From JBBIPA01 sp963820495 (GTDB lineage: Bacteria > Chloroflexota > Dehalococcoidia > GIF9 > UBA5629), in the NCBI GenBank assembly GCA_963820495.1, contig CAWGAF010000002.1:1-64000 (forward strand): DNA of 64,000 nt, written 5' to 3'. Below are positions 10,030 through 18,366 of the stretch, piece by piece. Made by a program: the position numbers and the translations under genes. Below the pieces are notes generated by a model. The model made no database searches and was not told where the DNA came from. It worked only from the letters and a program-made list of their open reading frames with translations. The first letter of the stretch is position 1; the number at the start of each line of letters is the position of its first letter.

Positions 10030-10064
10030 TATAATAACCGCCAGGTCAAATACGGGCGGTTATT
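10030..10064 (+). promoter_or_regulatory. TATAAT box overlapping a 10-bp inverted repeat upstream of the doxX-like gene
   Basis: A consensus TATAAT (10030-10035) overlaps the left arm of a perfect 10-bp inverted repeat, AATAACCGCC (10033-10042) and GGCGGTTATT (10055-10064), with a 12-base spacer. The repeat ends 11 bases before the ATG at 10076. It could be an operator over the -10 and transcription start, or an RNA hairpin masking translation initiation. No convincing -35 and no good Shine-Dalgarno are present. Confidence 0.45.
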
Positions 10065-10075
10065 TCATTATTTCA

Positions 10076-10636
10076 ATGTCTGATGATAAGATGCGAAATC
10101 GAAACCGAACCAGAGCCATAGTAAGTTTGGTGGCAAGCATCCTGGTAGGTGTGACACTTATTGTTGCCGGCACCGGTAAAGCCATCGGTTTCGGCGAGGT
10201 ACCGGGTCAAACTGTAGAGTTCATCGGCGATGTTCTTCCGGCAGCTTTTATTAACTCTACTGCAGTTTTTATCATCTATGAAGTCTTCATCCCTTACGTC
10301 TTTCCTGGTGTAGAGATGATTTTGGGGATTTTCCTGCTTATTGGTTTTGTACCACGGCTTGCAGCTGTTATCTGCTTGCCTCTTACTTTAGCTTTTATGT
10401 CAAACAATATCTGGTCGATTAGCCAGGGGTTGGATAAATTCCCCGAGTGCGTTTGCTTTGGTATATGGGAGAAGCTATTTGGGGGATTAACCCCGGTACA
10501 GGCGCTGGGTTATGACATTGGACTTTTGGTTCTTGCCGTGGTTATAATTTTGCTACATCCGGGCGTGTTTTTGTCGTCTCGAGAATGGCTTACTAAACCG
10601 TTTAGGAAGATGGCTGCGGATAATTCTAGAGGGTAA
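10076..10636 (+). CDS. DoxX/MauE-like membrane protein
   Basis: A 186-residue membrane protein with four predicted transmembrane helices (about 13-33, 62-84, 86-106 and 143-162). The sequence around residues 120-128, with FPECVCFG, resembles the cysteine motif of MauE/DoxX-like proteins, where a CxCFG-type pair lies in a loop next to the membrane. Families of this fold are linked to thiol redox or small-molecule oxidation, but the function here is not known. It is followed seven bases later by a lipoprotein gene and is probably co-transcribed with it. Confidence 0.65.
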   Translation: MSDDKMRNRNRTRAIVSLVASILVGVTLIVAGTGKAIGFGEVPGQTVEFIGDVLPAAFINSTAVFIIYEVFIPYVFPGVEMILGIFLLIGFVPRLAAVICLPLTLAFMSNNIWSISQGLDKFPECVCFGIWEKLFGGLTPVQALGYDIGLLVLAVVIILLHPGVFLSSREWLTKPFRKMAADNSRG

Positions 10637-10643
10637 AAAGTAG

Positions 10644-11369
10644 ATGTTAAGATTAAAAGACTGGGCTAAATGGACTAATCCGCTATTGATTATAGTATTG
10701 CTGCTCGGTGTTAGCTGTTCATTTGTAGCGCCGCCACCGGCTCCATCACCGCCTCCTGCTCCACCGGAGCCAGAGAATCACAAGCCAGTCATCAATTACA
10801 TTACGGCACCTCAACAGACTGCACCATCAAGCAATACGCGGGTTACCTGTGTTGCTACTGATGCCGATGGAGATATACTTACCTATGCCTGGGCGGCTGA
10901 CAGTGGAATGATTATAGGTACAGGAGATACGGTCACCTGGAACGCACCTGCAGCAGCGGGAGATTATATTGTTACTGCTATAGTAACAGATAGCAAAGGT
11001 GGAGAAGCCAGGGATTCGGTTACTATTGCTGTAATACAGAAACCCAACAGGTCACCAATCGCTGCCTTAATTGTCCGAAAAAATAAGGATACAGCAATTA
11101 CAATTACTGAAGAAACAGGGCCAATAACCGCTAAACGCTGGAGTAGCACCGAAATCGAATGTAAAGCCGAGGATCCCGATGGTGATACCTTAAGTTACCG
11201 ATGGTCTGCAACAGATGGTCAGATTGATGGTGATGGGCCTATAGTCAAATATATTGCTTCTGCCACGGGCGATTTTGCCGTTACAGCTACTGTGGTTGAT
11301 AGTAGCGGCGCTCAAACCAAATGTTCTGTCTATTTCCATGTGCCCTGCTGTGGCGCAGGCGGAGGCTAA
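10644..11369 (+). CDS. Lipoprotein with two PKD-like Ig-fold repeats
   Basis: A 241-residue secreted lipoprotein. A signal peptide (about 10-24) ends in the lipobox LLGVSC with C25 as the lipidation site, followed by a proline-rich linker (residues 30-45). Two tandem Ig/PKD-like repeats follow, at about 48-130 and 135-235, marked by DADGDILTYAW and DPDGDTLSYRW. The C-terminus ends in a Cys-Cys and glycine tail. It is probably displayed on the outer face of the cytoplasmic membrane. Binding partners are unknown. Together with the membrane protein upstream it may form a cell-surface unit. Confidence 0.75.
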   Translation: MLRLKDWAKWTNPLLIIVLLLGVSCSFVAPPPAPSPPPAPPEPENHKPVINYITAPQQTAPSSNTRVTCVATDADGDILTYAWAADSGMIIGTGDTVTWNAPAAAGDYIVTAIVTDSKGGEARDSVTIAVIQKPNRSPIAALIVRKNKDTAITITEETGPITAKRWSSTEIECKAEDPDGDTLSYRWSATDGQIDGDGPIVKYIASATGDFAVTATVVDSSGAQTKCSVYFHVPCCGAGGG

Positions 11370-11381
11370 TCGAAGGCCGAG

Positions 11382-12122
11382 TTAATTACCTACATCTGTT
11401 GACGTAGATACCAGCTTTACTTTACCCCACAGTCCTATCTTATCGTCTTTGATTATAACCAACCCGCTTAATCCGTGCATATGCGAAGCTCGCTCTATCT
11501 CTATTTCAATATCCTCGGCGCTCTTAATGTGGTTACCTATTGCAGTGGCCGCAGCATCTGCCAGCGCTGTAGATGATGAAAGGACAATTACCGCATCAGC
11601 GCTACCAAGACTAAGTGAGTGTCCTACCGTACCTGAAGAAGTACATATTCCTAAAGGTACATCACCAGGCTCGATCTCCAGAGCAATTTTCCCGGTGAAA
11701 GGAGAACTGCCAGCGTAAATGCCTATCAGCCTTTTCTTTAAACTTTTCATAAATATATCGCCACCGTTTTCAACGATTACTTCAGGCGAATAGGTAAGTA
11801 AATCTTTGCCTACTGCTTCTGCAATGGCTCCGGCTACTGCCGCCATAGGACCAACTCCAACCACACGTGCCGCATTTGCCATGTTTTTGATTAGTTCAGG
11901 TGCGTCATCTTCCACATCAAAAGGCTTAAGGCTGTGAAGAAAGAGGGGATGATTTTCGATATATTTTTCTAATGGCTTACGGTACTTTTTTATAGCCTTT
12001 AAGGCATAGGATTTAAGATTGCTATGAGCGCGAATGTGGAGGTCGGTTTCCCTGACAATAGCAGTAAAGGAGACTAAGTCTCTGTCTTTTATCCAATGGC
12101 GGTATATCCTAGGCTCATACAT
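11382..12122 (-). CDS. UPF0280 family protein (COG2122)
   Basis: A 246-residue ApbE-like-fold protein of UPF0280. Seen features are the glycine/alanine-rich segment VGVGPMAAVAGAIAEAVG (about 92-110), VENGGDIF (about 121-128) and TSSGTVGHS (about 167-175). In methanogens the COG2122 gene is functionally linked to the DUF39 and NIL-ferredoxin proteins that make homocysteine from aspartate semialdehyde and sulfide. Here all three lie in one run in the order DUF39, ferredoxin, UPF0280. Its own chemistry is not defined. Confidence 0.85.
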   Translation of the reverse strand: MYEPRIYRHWIKDRDLVSFTAIVRETDLHIRAHSNLKSYALKAIKKYRKPLEKYIENHPLFLHSLKPFDVEDDAPELIKNMANAARVVGVGPMAAVAGAIAEAVGKDLLTYSPEVIVENGGDIFMKSLKKRLIGIYAGSSPFTGKIALEIEPGDVPLGICTSSGTVGHSLSLGSADAVIVLSSSTALADAAATAIGNHIKSAEDIEIEIERASHMHGLSGLVIIKDDKIGLWGKVKLVSTSTDVGN

Positions 12123-12190
12123 GAGAATTATTGCTCATACACTTAAAGCCAGAAACAGCTTTAATTTAAGTATGCTGGAGTAGAATCGCT

Positions 12191-12601
12191 CTAAAAACGC
12201 ATATCCATTGCTCGCGGGGGACAGGCTTTGATGCACAGCTCACAGACTACACACTTGGTATGGTCAAACTTGACCTTTCTGGTACCCTTCTCCAAAGTAA
12301 AGGCTCCGGTAGGACACAGGGTAATACAAGCTCCACAGTGAGTACACCTTAAATCATTGCGAACTACATCCTGGCTTAGCGGCTGTATTTTTACTCCGGC
12401 ATCTGTCAGATATTTTACGCCCTTATCATAGTCTCCGCGTTCGCCGACTAATTCCATAACCAGGAGACCTTCCTCGCCGGGAGTAACCGAAGCTTTAAGT
12501 ATATTAAAATCCAGGTTGAAGTCCTTAACCAGATGACTAACTATGGGCTTGTCCAACAACCGTTGTGGAAAACGTAATACTAACCTTCTCGAAACTGCCA
12601 T
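12191..12601 (-). CDS. NIL-domain protein with two 4Fe-4S ferredoxin motifs
   Basis: A 136-residue protein. The N-terminal NIL domain (about 5-78) is a ferredoxin-like ligand-binding fold also found on methionine transport ATPases. The C-terminal domain has two 4Fe-4S clusters with ligands C86, C89, C92, C96 and C117, C120, C123, C127. It lies 18 bases after the DUF39 gene and is the presumed electron carrier for it. Homologues next to DUF39 proteins are required for sulfide incorporation into homocysteine in Methanosarcina. Confidence 0.88.
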   Translation of the reverse strand: MAVSRRLVLRFPQRLLDKPIVSHLVKDFNLDFNILKASVTPGEEGLLVMELVGERGDYDKGVKYLTDAGVKIQPLSQDVVRNDLRCTHCGACITLCPTGAFTLEKGTRKVKFDHTKCVVCELCIKACPPRAMDMRF

Positions 12602-12619
12602 CTTCTACCTCCTTCAGCG

Positions 12620-13822
12620 CTATATGGGACGCTCCTCAAGTGGCTTAAATATTATGCCAGAATCCGCACCAGGCAAAGGAGCCACCATTTCAGTAAGCAA
12701 GAATTTACCGCCCCTTATCCAATCCTTCAAAATACTGGCAATTTCCACTGCCTTAGGGTAACTGGATAGAGATGCAGTAGGGACCTCTTTGTCCTGAATC
12801 TTTATCTTACCGCTCTTTAGTTCGGCGTAATTGACCTCTCCCAGAATATCAGACTTTCTTTGGGGATAACTTTCTGAATAGTCGATAATCGGGGCGAAAA
12901 TCTGGCTATCGGTCACCAATGTATATTTAAGTATTTCTTCTGAGAGTATGGGGATTGGTACACCGATCCCTACGGTCATTGTACAGCCATAACCCAGCAT
13001 GCTGGTACCTATAAGCCATTCAGGCTTCATCTGTTTTAAGTCACCGATAACAGCAAGTGTTCCTCCAGGTCTCTTCGGTACCCCGTTCTCGCTGCGGGGA
13101 ACACCTGGATTATGTTGAGTACCCTGCCAGGCAACGTATCCCATACCGCCACCAAGGAATATCCGGGTACCGATACCAATAGTTTTATAATAGGGGTCGT
13201 TGAGTAACGGAGAAAGCTGGCCGGCGCTGCAGTAATTGGCATTGGTTAGCTTTGGCTTAAGCACACCCATATAAGTATAGATAATGCGGTCGGATACGTT
13301 TACCGCCACGCCGTAATTCTGATAGGCATTTCTGACATCAAACAAAACCGCTTCGTTGACAGCTTTGATATTGATCAAGGTTTCCAGCTTCTTTCTGGGA
13401 TAGCAATCGGTGCCATAAGTCGTAGCCACCAGTCTGATATCCTTACCTGCTACTAAATCTTCTATAACATGTCCTCCGCCATATATGAATTCACCTGGGT
13501 ATATTCTGTTCTTGGGATCGTCATCAGGTAGAGCAGTAGCACCCAGGAAAATATCTACGGCTGCCAGACCGGTATAGGCGGGAACATCATTGAGTGTTAC
13601 CTTGCCCCCGCCAAGCTTGATTCGTGGTTTAGTATGTCCGACATTTAGATAGGCACCCGAGCCACACATTGGGCCAAAGGTGCCTGTGGTTACTACATCA
13701 ACTTCCTCAGCAGTCTTGCTAACCCCCTTCTTTTTGGCAATATCAATTATTTCCTCAGCAGTAACAACTACTGCCTGCCCTTTTTTAATTTTTTCGTTAA
13801 TCTCTGCTATTGTCTTGGGCAT
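12620..13822 (-). CDS. DUF39 homocysteine biosynthesis protein (aspartate semialdehyde sulfurtransferase-like)
   Basis: A 400-residue COG1900/DUF39 protein. The family converts L-aspartate semialdehyde to homocysteine using sulfide-derived sulfur, bypassing homoserine-dependent routes. Conserved cysteines are visible in GPMCGSGAYLN (C53) and YGTDCYPRK (C140). A purine-rich ribosome site with GGGGGTGAGG precedes the ATG. Downstream come the NIL-ferredoxin and UPF0280 genes, its known functional partners; upstream is thi4. The grouping implies anaerobic growth with free sulfide as sulfur source. The family assignment is strong; the exact activity is inferred from archaeal work. Confidence 0.88.
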   Translation of the reverse strand: MPKTIAEINEKIKKGQAVVVTAEEIIDIAKKKGVSKTAEEVDVVTTGTFGPMCGSGAYLNVGHTKPRIKLGGGKVTLNDVPAYTGLAAVDIFLGATALPDDDPKNRIYPGEFIYGGGHVIEDLVAGKDIRLVATTYGTDCYPRKKLETLINIKAVNEAVLFDVRNAYQNYGVAVNVSDRIIYTYMGVLKPKLTNANYCSAGQLSPLLNDPYYKTIGIGTRIFLGGGMGYVAWQGTQHNPGVPRSENGVPKRPGGTLAVIGDLKQMKPEWLIGTSMLGYGCTMTVGIGVPIPILSEEILKYTLVTDSQIFAPIIDYSESYPQRKSDILGEVNYAELKSGKIKIQDKEVPTASLSSYPKAVEIASILKDWIRGGKFLLTEMVAPLPGADSGIIFKPLEERPI

Positions 13823-13943
13823 CTTGCCTCACCCCCTTTAACTCATTCTTTCAATGTAAGCTTGTGATTGCAAAGAGTGATTACACATTGTATGTAAGGA
13901 TTTTAGCACCTAATTGTGATAAAAAACACCCCTTGATGATGGT

Positions 13944-14711
13944 TTATTTTGCTTTATGGAGTAAATCAGCTGCCAACTCGGCAACCTTTTTGCCAGAAAG
14001 CAACATACCACCAAATATAGCCCCCATTCGCGGAGATCCCAGAACAGCATTGGCTGCCATGCCTGCAACCAATAATCCGGGATAAACTTGCTTGGTATTT
14101 TTCACGATTTCTTGCTCACCAACTTCAGCCCACATCGACTTCTCGCCATGAATTTGCAATCTATCAGCCACTTTCCTAGCTACTATATTGCAGACTTCAG
14201 AGTCATGACCAGTAGCATCTATCACTAGTTTTGCTCTAACGGCTAAAGGGTCTACGTGCAGCTTTGCCAAGGTTACTGGGCTCCAATTTAACACTAGCCC
14301 AACTATCTTATTGTCCTCACGAATCATTACATCCTCCACGCTGATCAAATTGAATATCTTTACCCCAGCTTTAGTTGCTTTGGAGCAAATGGTCGAGACG
14401 GATTCTATAGCATCAGCTACATAATAACCTCTCTCGTATTCTGTAGTCTCAACGCCAAACCCTTCTAAGATTTCTTTTCCCTCTGATTGAACAACAATTT
14501 TATTAAACATCATGCCCCCACCCCACATGCCTCCACCAACGCTCAGTTTCCTTTCGTAGATGACTGTTTTAACCTTGTTCTTCGCCAGATAGTAACCAGC
14601 AACCAAACCCGAAGGGCCAGCTCCGACGATGGCTACATCTACCTCCATTGAATTGATAAGGTCCTTGAAGTAACTCTCGGTTATTGCTTTCGATATTATT
14701 ATTTCATCCAT
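13944..14711 (-). CDS. thi4: Thi4-family thiazole synthase, His-type
   Basis: A 255-residue FAD/NAD-binding protein of the Thi4 family, which builds the thiazole moiety of thiamin from NAD, glycine and sulfur. The Rossmann loop VGAGPSG is at 29-35, GGGMWGGG at 59-66 and PRMGAIFGGML near 230. At the position of the sacrificial cysteine of yeast Thi4 the sequence is KLH152VDP. His at this site is typical of catalytic, sulfide-using archaeal and anaerobic Thi4 enzymes. An alternative annotation for archaeal relatives is ribose-1,5-bisphosphate isomerase. No TPP riboswitch is visible upstream; a separate promoter lies at 14794-14822. Confidence 0.85.
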   Translation of the reverse strand: MDEIIISKAITESYFKDLINSMEVDVAIVGAGPSGLVAGYYLAKNKVKTVIYERKLSVGGGMWGGGMMFNKIVVQSEGKEILEGFGVETTEYERGYYVADAIESVSTICSKATKAGVKIFNLISVEDVMIREDNKIVGLVLNWSPVTLAKLHVDPLAVRAKLVIDATGHDSEVCNIVARKVADRLQIHGEKSMWAEVGEQEIVKNTKQVYPGLLVAGMAANAVLGSPRMGAIFGGMLLSGKKVAELAADLLHKAK

Positions 14712-14793
14712 TACTTTTACCTCATTAAACGAGCATGAAAAGGGTATTGTTCTGTAAAATTCATAGCATCTTAACTACGTTGGCCACTTTTCA

Positions 14794-14822
14794 ATTATAT
14801 ACAAATTAGACCTCTTTTTCAG
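14794..14822 (-). promoter_or_regulatory. Promoter upstream of thi4
   Basis: Read on the minus strand: CTGAAA (14817-14822), a 17-base spacer and TATAAT (14794-14799). The -10 is consensus and the -35 matches four of six. It lies about 80 bases upstream of the thi4 start and would drive thi4 and the homocysteine genes. Confidence 0.55.
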
Positions 14823-14874
14823 AGATTACTAACCTTGGATACCGTTATCGAAACTATATATCAACCCACTGAGC

Positions 14875-15429
14875 CTATGACTTTGTTTGCCCCCAGCTCT
14901 CATAGAAGACAATTTCCGCTAGTTCTTTGCGCCGAGGAGTCTTTCCCTCGTCAGCGGGAATTCCTAATGGAGTCATCTCTACCACAGCAAATCCATCGGG
15001 CACGTTTAATATTTTGGCAACCTTGGCAGCATCGAATAGACCAACATGTACAGTACCTAGGCCGAGCGCATGAGCCGCCAATGTCAGGTTCTGCATTGCC
15101 AGAGCCACGTCAAACATAAACCAATCACCTTTATCAGTTTTTACCTGTCCACCCATAAAGCCTGACTTTTTTAATTCGGCGCAGGCCACAATAACTATGG
15201 GTGCTGTGGTTATAGCAGACGTAGCCGCGTTATTAGGAGATAGTGCCTCAGCTAGCTTTGCTTTAGTCTGATTGTCCTTAACTAACACGAACCGAGCACA
15301 TTGAGTATTAGCCCAAGATGGTGCCCAGCGGGCAGCTTCCAATATAATAGCAAGGTCCTTATCGCTTATTGGCGTAGGCTTATATTGGCGAATGCTACGC
15401 CTTGCCCTAATAGCTTCAATTACGTCCAT
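14875..15429 (-). CDS. Nitroreductase-family FMN oxidoreductase
   Basis: A 184-residue NAD(P)H/FMN nitroreductase-fold protein. The N-terminal RARRSIRQYK (9-18) and PSWANTQ (37-43) are the FMN-binding signature. A C-terminal segment with GIPADEGKTPRRK matches the usual end of the family. These enzymes reduce nitro compounds, quinones or flavins; the substrate cannot be told from sequence. It is the last gene of the run MOSC, cutA, hisS, nitroreductase, 48 bases after hisS. Confidence 0.88.
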   Translation of the reverse strand: MDVIEAIRARRSIRQYKPTPISDKDLAIILEAARWAPSWANTQCARFVLVKDNQTKAKLAEALSPNNAATSAITTAPIVIVACAELKKSGFMGGQVKTDKGDWFMFDVALAMQNLTLAAHALGLGTVHVGLFDAAKVAKILNVPDGFAVVEMTPLGIPADEGKTPRRKELAEIVFYESWGQTKS

Positions 15430-15477
15430 GCTTTCTCCTTTCAGAAAGTACTTATTTTATTTAGTGGCTGTCCTAAT

Positions 15478-16725
15478 CTATCTTAGTAATGTTGGCAAAT
15501 TATCTTTAGCCATAGTCTGTTGCTCTCCAGTTACCATGTTACGCAGTGTGGCAGTATGATTTTTTACCTCGTCTTCTCCAATAATAGCCACATGGTCAAT
15601 GGCAAAGCCATTAGCCTGCCTTAGCTGAGCTTTCAAACTTCTATCGCCAGTCGCCATTATTGCTGCAATACCCTGTTGACGTAAATTAGAAACAAGCCTT
15701 ATTGCCTCCAGCTTAGCTTCCTCCCCCAAACAGGCAACGAAAAGTTTAGGCTTGGGCAAATCAGGCACATTAACTTCTTGTCTCTTCAAATTTATTATTA
15801 TTCTTTCTATTCCAGAAGCGAAACCAATAGCTGGGGTTGGCTTGCCGCCGAGTTCCTCAATAAGGTTATCGTAGCGTCCCCCACCACCTAAAGCGCTTTG
15901 TGCTGCTTCCTCAGGAGGATGGACCTCAAAAACGGTTCTGGTGTAGTAGTCCAGACCACGCACCAGCTTGTGATTTATCTGGAAAGGGATTTTTAAAATC
16001 TCTAGATATTTCTTAACACTTTCAAAGTGGTCCCCACATTCCTGGCAAAGATAATCGCTGTTCCTTGGCGAATTGTCTGCTGCATCCTGACAAAATGGTT
16101 TCTTGCAATCGAGCAAACGTAAGGTATTTTTCTCCATCCTAGTTTTACAGTCCGGGCAAAGGCCGTTAACATGGCTAGCATAGTACTGTTTTAGAATTTC
16201 CAGATACTTTGGTCGGCATATTTTACAGCCAATACTATTAAGCTGCAGAGAAAGCTTCTTAAGCCCCAGTGATGAAAAGAATTGCCAGGCCATATCGATT
16301 ACTTCAGCATCGAGAACTGGAGATGCATCACCAATAGCCTCACAACCAAACTGGTAATGCTGTCGGTAGCGCCCAGCCTGTGGGCGTTCATACCTGAAGA
16401 TTGCCGCCAAATAGTAGAGCTTCACTGGCTGAGTCATGTTGCCCAGTCCGTGTTCCAAATAGGAACGGCACACTGAAGCGGTACCCTCGGGTCTCAGTGC
16501 CAGATCATTGCCGCTCTGATCCCGAAAAACATACATCTCCTTGGTAACTATATCAGTACCTTCACCGATACTTCGAGTAAAAAGCCCAGTGTCTTCAAAA
16601 GCTGGTGTATCAACGCGCTGATAACCGTAAAGCTGGCACATTTCAATCGCCTTGCTTTCGATATATCTCCAGTATCGCTGCTCTTCAGGCAAAATATCTT
16701 CAGTACCACGTGGCGACTTATACAA
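15478..16725 (-). CDS. hisS: Histidyl-tRNA synthetase
   Basis: A 415-residue class II synthetase that charges tRNA-His. Motif 1 lies in the N-terminal PRGTEDILP region. Motif 2 is FRYERPQAGRYRQ (about 111-123). The histidine-A loop is LVRGLDYYTR (about 255-264), and GGGGRYDNL and GFASGIERI (motif 3) follow. An anticodon-binding domain forms the C-terminus. The start is a TTG at 16725 with AGAAGGAG six bases upstream; a downstream ATG would remove conserved residues. Confidence 0.96.
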   Translation of the reverse strand: MYKSPRGTEDILPEEQRYWRYIESKAIEMCQLYGYQRVDTPAFEDTGLFTRSIGEGTDIVTKEMYVFRDQSGNDLALRPEGTASVCRSYLEHGLGNMTQPVKLYYLAAIFRYERPQAGRYRQHYQFGCEAIGDASPVLDAEVIDMAWQFFSSLGLKKLSLQLNSIGCKICRPKYLEILKQYYASHVNGLCPDCKTRMEKNTLRLLDCKKPFCQDAADNSPRNSDYLCQECGDHFESVKKYLEILKIPFQINHKLVRGLDYYTRTVFEVHPPEEAAQSALGGGGRYDNLIEELGGKPTPAIGFASGIERIIINLKRQEVNVPDLPKPKLFVACLGEEAKLEAIRLVSNLRQQGIAAIMATGDRSLKAQLRQANGFAIDHVAIIGEDEVKNHTATLRNMVTGEQQTMAKDNLPTLLR

Positions 16726-16766
16726 TGAAAACTCCTTCTCTCAGAAAATGAATTTTACTCAATGCT

Positions 16767-17096
16767 TTATTCTTTAACCTCAGTATCTATCCACTTCAGA
16801 TAATCATCATTGCCACCAATAATCGGTAGGGCGATTATCTCAGGAACTTCATAGCTATGAACAGTTTTAACCAGTTCAATTATCTTCGGAAACATTGAGG
16901 CTCTGGTCTTGATAATTAGGAGACTTTCTCGAGACGAATCAATCTTGCCTTTCCACCAAAATTTTGAATCTATACCAGAGACTATATTAATGCAAGCAGC
17001 CTTTCTCTGCTCGAGTAAAAGTTCAGCTATGCTGCGAGCTTCCTTTTTGCTACTAGCAGTAATAAGAATAACAATATGTTTGATATCTTTTAGCAC
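16767..17096 (-). CDS. cutA: CutA1 divalent-cation tolerance protein
   Basis: A 109-residue trimeric CutA1 protein. The start is GTG at 17096. It shows the family pattern ITASSKKEA (12-20), RKAACINIV (about 31-39) with the conserved cysteine, WWKGKI and the C-terminal YLKWIDTEV. CutA1 is linked to copper tolerance in E. coli, but its biochemical role is still open. It sits between the MOSC gene and hisS. Confidence 0.92.
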   Translation of the reverse strand: MLKDIKHIVILITASSKKEARSIAELLLEQRKAACINIVSGIDSKFWWKGKIDSSRESLLIIKTRASMFPKIIELVKTVHSYEVPEIIALPIIGGNDDYLKWIDTEVKE

Positions 17097-17129
17097 ATTT
17101 TTACTCAGTCTTAAAATCTTTCAGCTTAA

Positions 17130-17576
17130 TTAGTTATTCGCTTTTTCCGCTCTAATCTGATCACCAGTCTTAACATCTCCACCGCAAATAACTTTGGCAA
17201 ACACTCCCTCTTTGGGCATAATGCACTTGCCTATCTGCTTGAAGATAGCACAACCAGCATGGCAATCCTTTCCTATTTGTGTAATCTCCAGGACTATTTT
17301 TTTGCCTATATTTATACGAGTGCCTACAGGCAATGAGACCAGATCTATTCCTTCAGTGGTCAGGTTCTCGGCGAAATCTCCTGGGTTGACATTGAAACCC
17401 AAGCTTCGCATCTTATTGATGCTGTTTATATCAAGCAAGCTCACCTGTCTATGAGTACAACAATCGGCATGGGCATCACCCGCAAGTCCAAAATTTTCTT
17501 TAAGAAGCCCTTTCCCAACATTTTCCTTCACAGCCCCTTTTTTCTCACTTTTACAGACAGCAATTATCTTAGCCAT
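17130..17576 (-). CDS. MOSC-domain protein
   Basis: A 148-residue stand-alone MOSC domain, the fold shared with the C-terminus of molybdenum-cofactor sulfurases. GDFAENLTTEGIDL is at about 86-99, and cysteines occur at GKDCHAGC and GKC (about 122-137). Such proteins are thought to carry sulfur or bind molybdenum cofactor. GGAG seven bases before the ATG at 17576 sets the start. The neighbouring thiF-moaD genes and the mod operon at 34.5 kb fit a link to molybdenum or tungsten cofactor. Confidence 0.85.
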   Translation of the reverse strand: MAKIIAVCKSEKKGAVKENVGKGLLKENFGLAGDAHADCCTHRQVSLLDINSINKMRSLGFNVNPGDFAENLTTEGIDLVSLPVGTRINIGKKIVLEITQIGKDCHAGCAIFKQIGKCIMPKEGVFAKVICGGDVKTGDQIRAEKANN

Positions 17577-17804
17577 ATGATAACTCCATTAGCATATCCC
17601 TCCATTTTTGCCAGCCACACTGCATCCATAAAAAATTCACTAACCAAGAAAGATTACTGATGATATTTTTGTAGACATCTCTAGACCCAGAATCACCAAA
17701 CCCAATTAATAGTAATAACCGAGGTTGATCTTATAACAACCACACTATGTTAAGTTAAGCGGGTGGGGTATAGCTTTCAAAATTAAAAACGGGCTTTTGT
17801 GTTT

Positions 17805-17960
17805 TTACAATTCTTTTTTAAGTATTTTCTCTTTAAGGGTTTCCCACTCTGTGATGCTGAGAACACAGGTATTCTCTTTTTCACCGATTTCTACTTGGGT
17901 GTCCATTACTTTAACTACTGGGCAGCAGGAACCTTCTTTACATAATGATACGATTTTCAT
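17805..17960 (-). CDS. Small cysteine-rich protein, 51 residues
   Basis: A short gene read on the minus strand from ATG 17958-17960 to TAA at 17805-17807, with a strong AAAGGAG site six bases upstream. The 51-residue product begins MKIVSLCKEGSCCPVV and contains a C7, C12, C13 cluster, a further cysteine at C32 and a charged C-terminal helix (about 38-51). The codon pattern and ribosome site support a real gene. I have no assigned function. Its position after thiF and moaD suggests a thiol or metal-handling role with the sulfur-carrier system. Confidence 0.75.
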   Translation of the reverse strand: MKIVSLCKEGSCCPVVKVMDTQVEIGEKENTCVLSITEWETLKEKILKKEL

Positions 17961-17997
17961 CTTTCACTCCTTTTTTAAGAATTCTCTAAAAACCTAC

Positions 17998-18017
17998 TAG
18001 CCCCACCCGCAGGGCTA
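17998..18017 (-). terminator. Weak hairpin after moaD
   Basis: A 6-bp stem, TAGCCC (17998-18003) and GGGCTA (18012-18017), with an 8-base loop. On the minus strand it is followed by GTAGGTTTTTAG. It lies between moaD and the 51-residue gene and may attenuate read-through. The outer GCGGGTGGGG sequence also recurs inverted at 17759-17768, on the far side of the small gene. Confidence 0.35.
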
Positions 18018-18082
18018 AAACTCTACATCAAATTCTATACCAACTTGGAGGAATAAGTACAAATCTCCGTTCCTATGAAAGA

Positions 18083-18355
18083 TCAACCACCGGCCATTAT
18101 GGCAACAATAGTGAGTTCATCACCATCCTTCACTGGCTTGGCAAACTCCTCAGGATAGCAACTGGCGGAATTTACATATATATCCCAGAGAGTGTGCAGC
18201 ATTCCTTCTTTATCACATAGAGGCTGCTTTATCCCAGGGAATTTAACTTCCAGATTTTCAATGCATTCGCCAATTGTTTTACACTCCACTTCCACTATCT
18301 TCTGTCCACCAGTAAATTTCCGCAGGAAAGGATGTATCCGCACTGTCACACTCAT
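18083..18355 (-). CDS. MoaD/ThiS-family sulfur carrier protein
   Basis: A 90-residue ubiquitin-like protein from ATG 18355, which has GAGAGG about eight bases upstream. An earlier in-frame ATG at 18391 would overlap thiF and has no ribosome site. It ends in IMAGG, the C-terminal Gly-Gly that is adenylated by a ThiF/MoeB partner and converted to thiocarboxylate. The partner is encoded 11 bases upstream. Whether it serves molybdopterin, tungstopterin or another sulfur pathway is not decided by the sequence. Confidence 0.88.
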   Translation of the reverse strand: MSVTVRIHPFLRKFTGGQKIVEVECKTIGECIENLEVKFPGIKQPLCDKEGMLHTLWDIYVNSASCYPEEFAKPVKDGDELTIVAIMAGG

Positions 18356-18366
18356 ACTGTACCCTC

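Noticed and set aside
14712..14874. Possible TPP riboswitch upstream of thi4
   Set aside because: The CTGAGA and other conserved aptamer segments are not present on the minus strand in the right order; only a promoter is seen.
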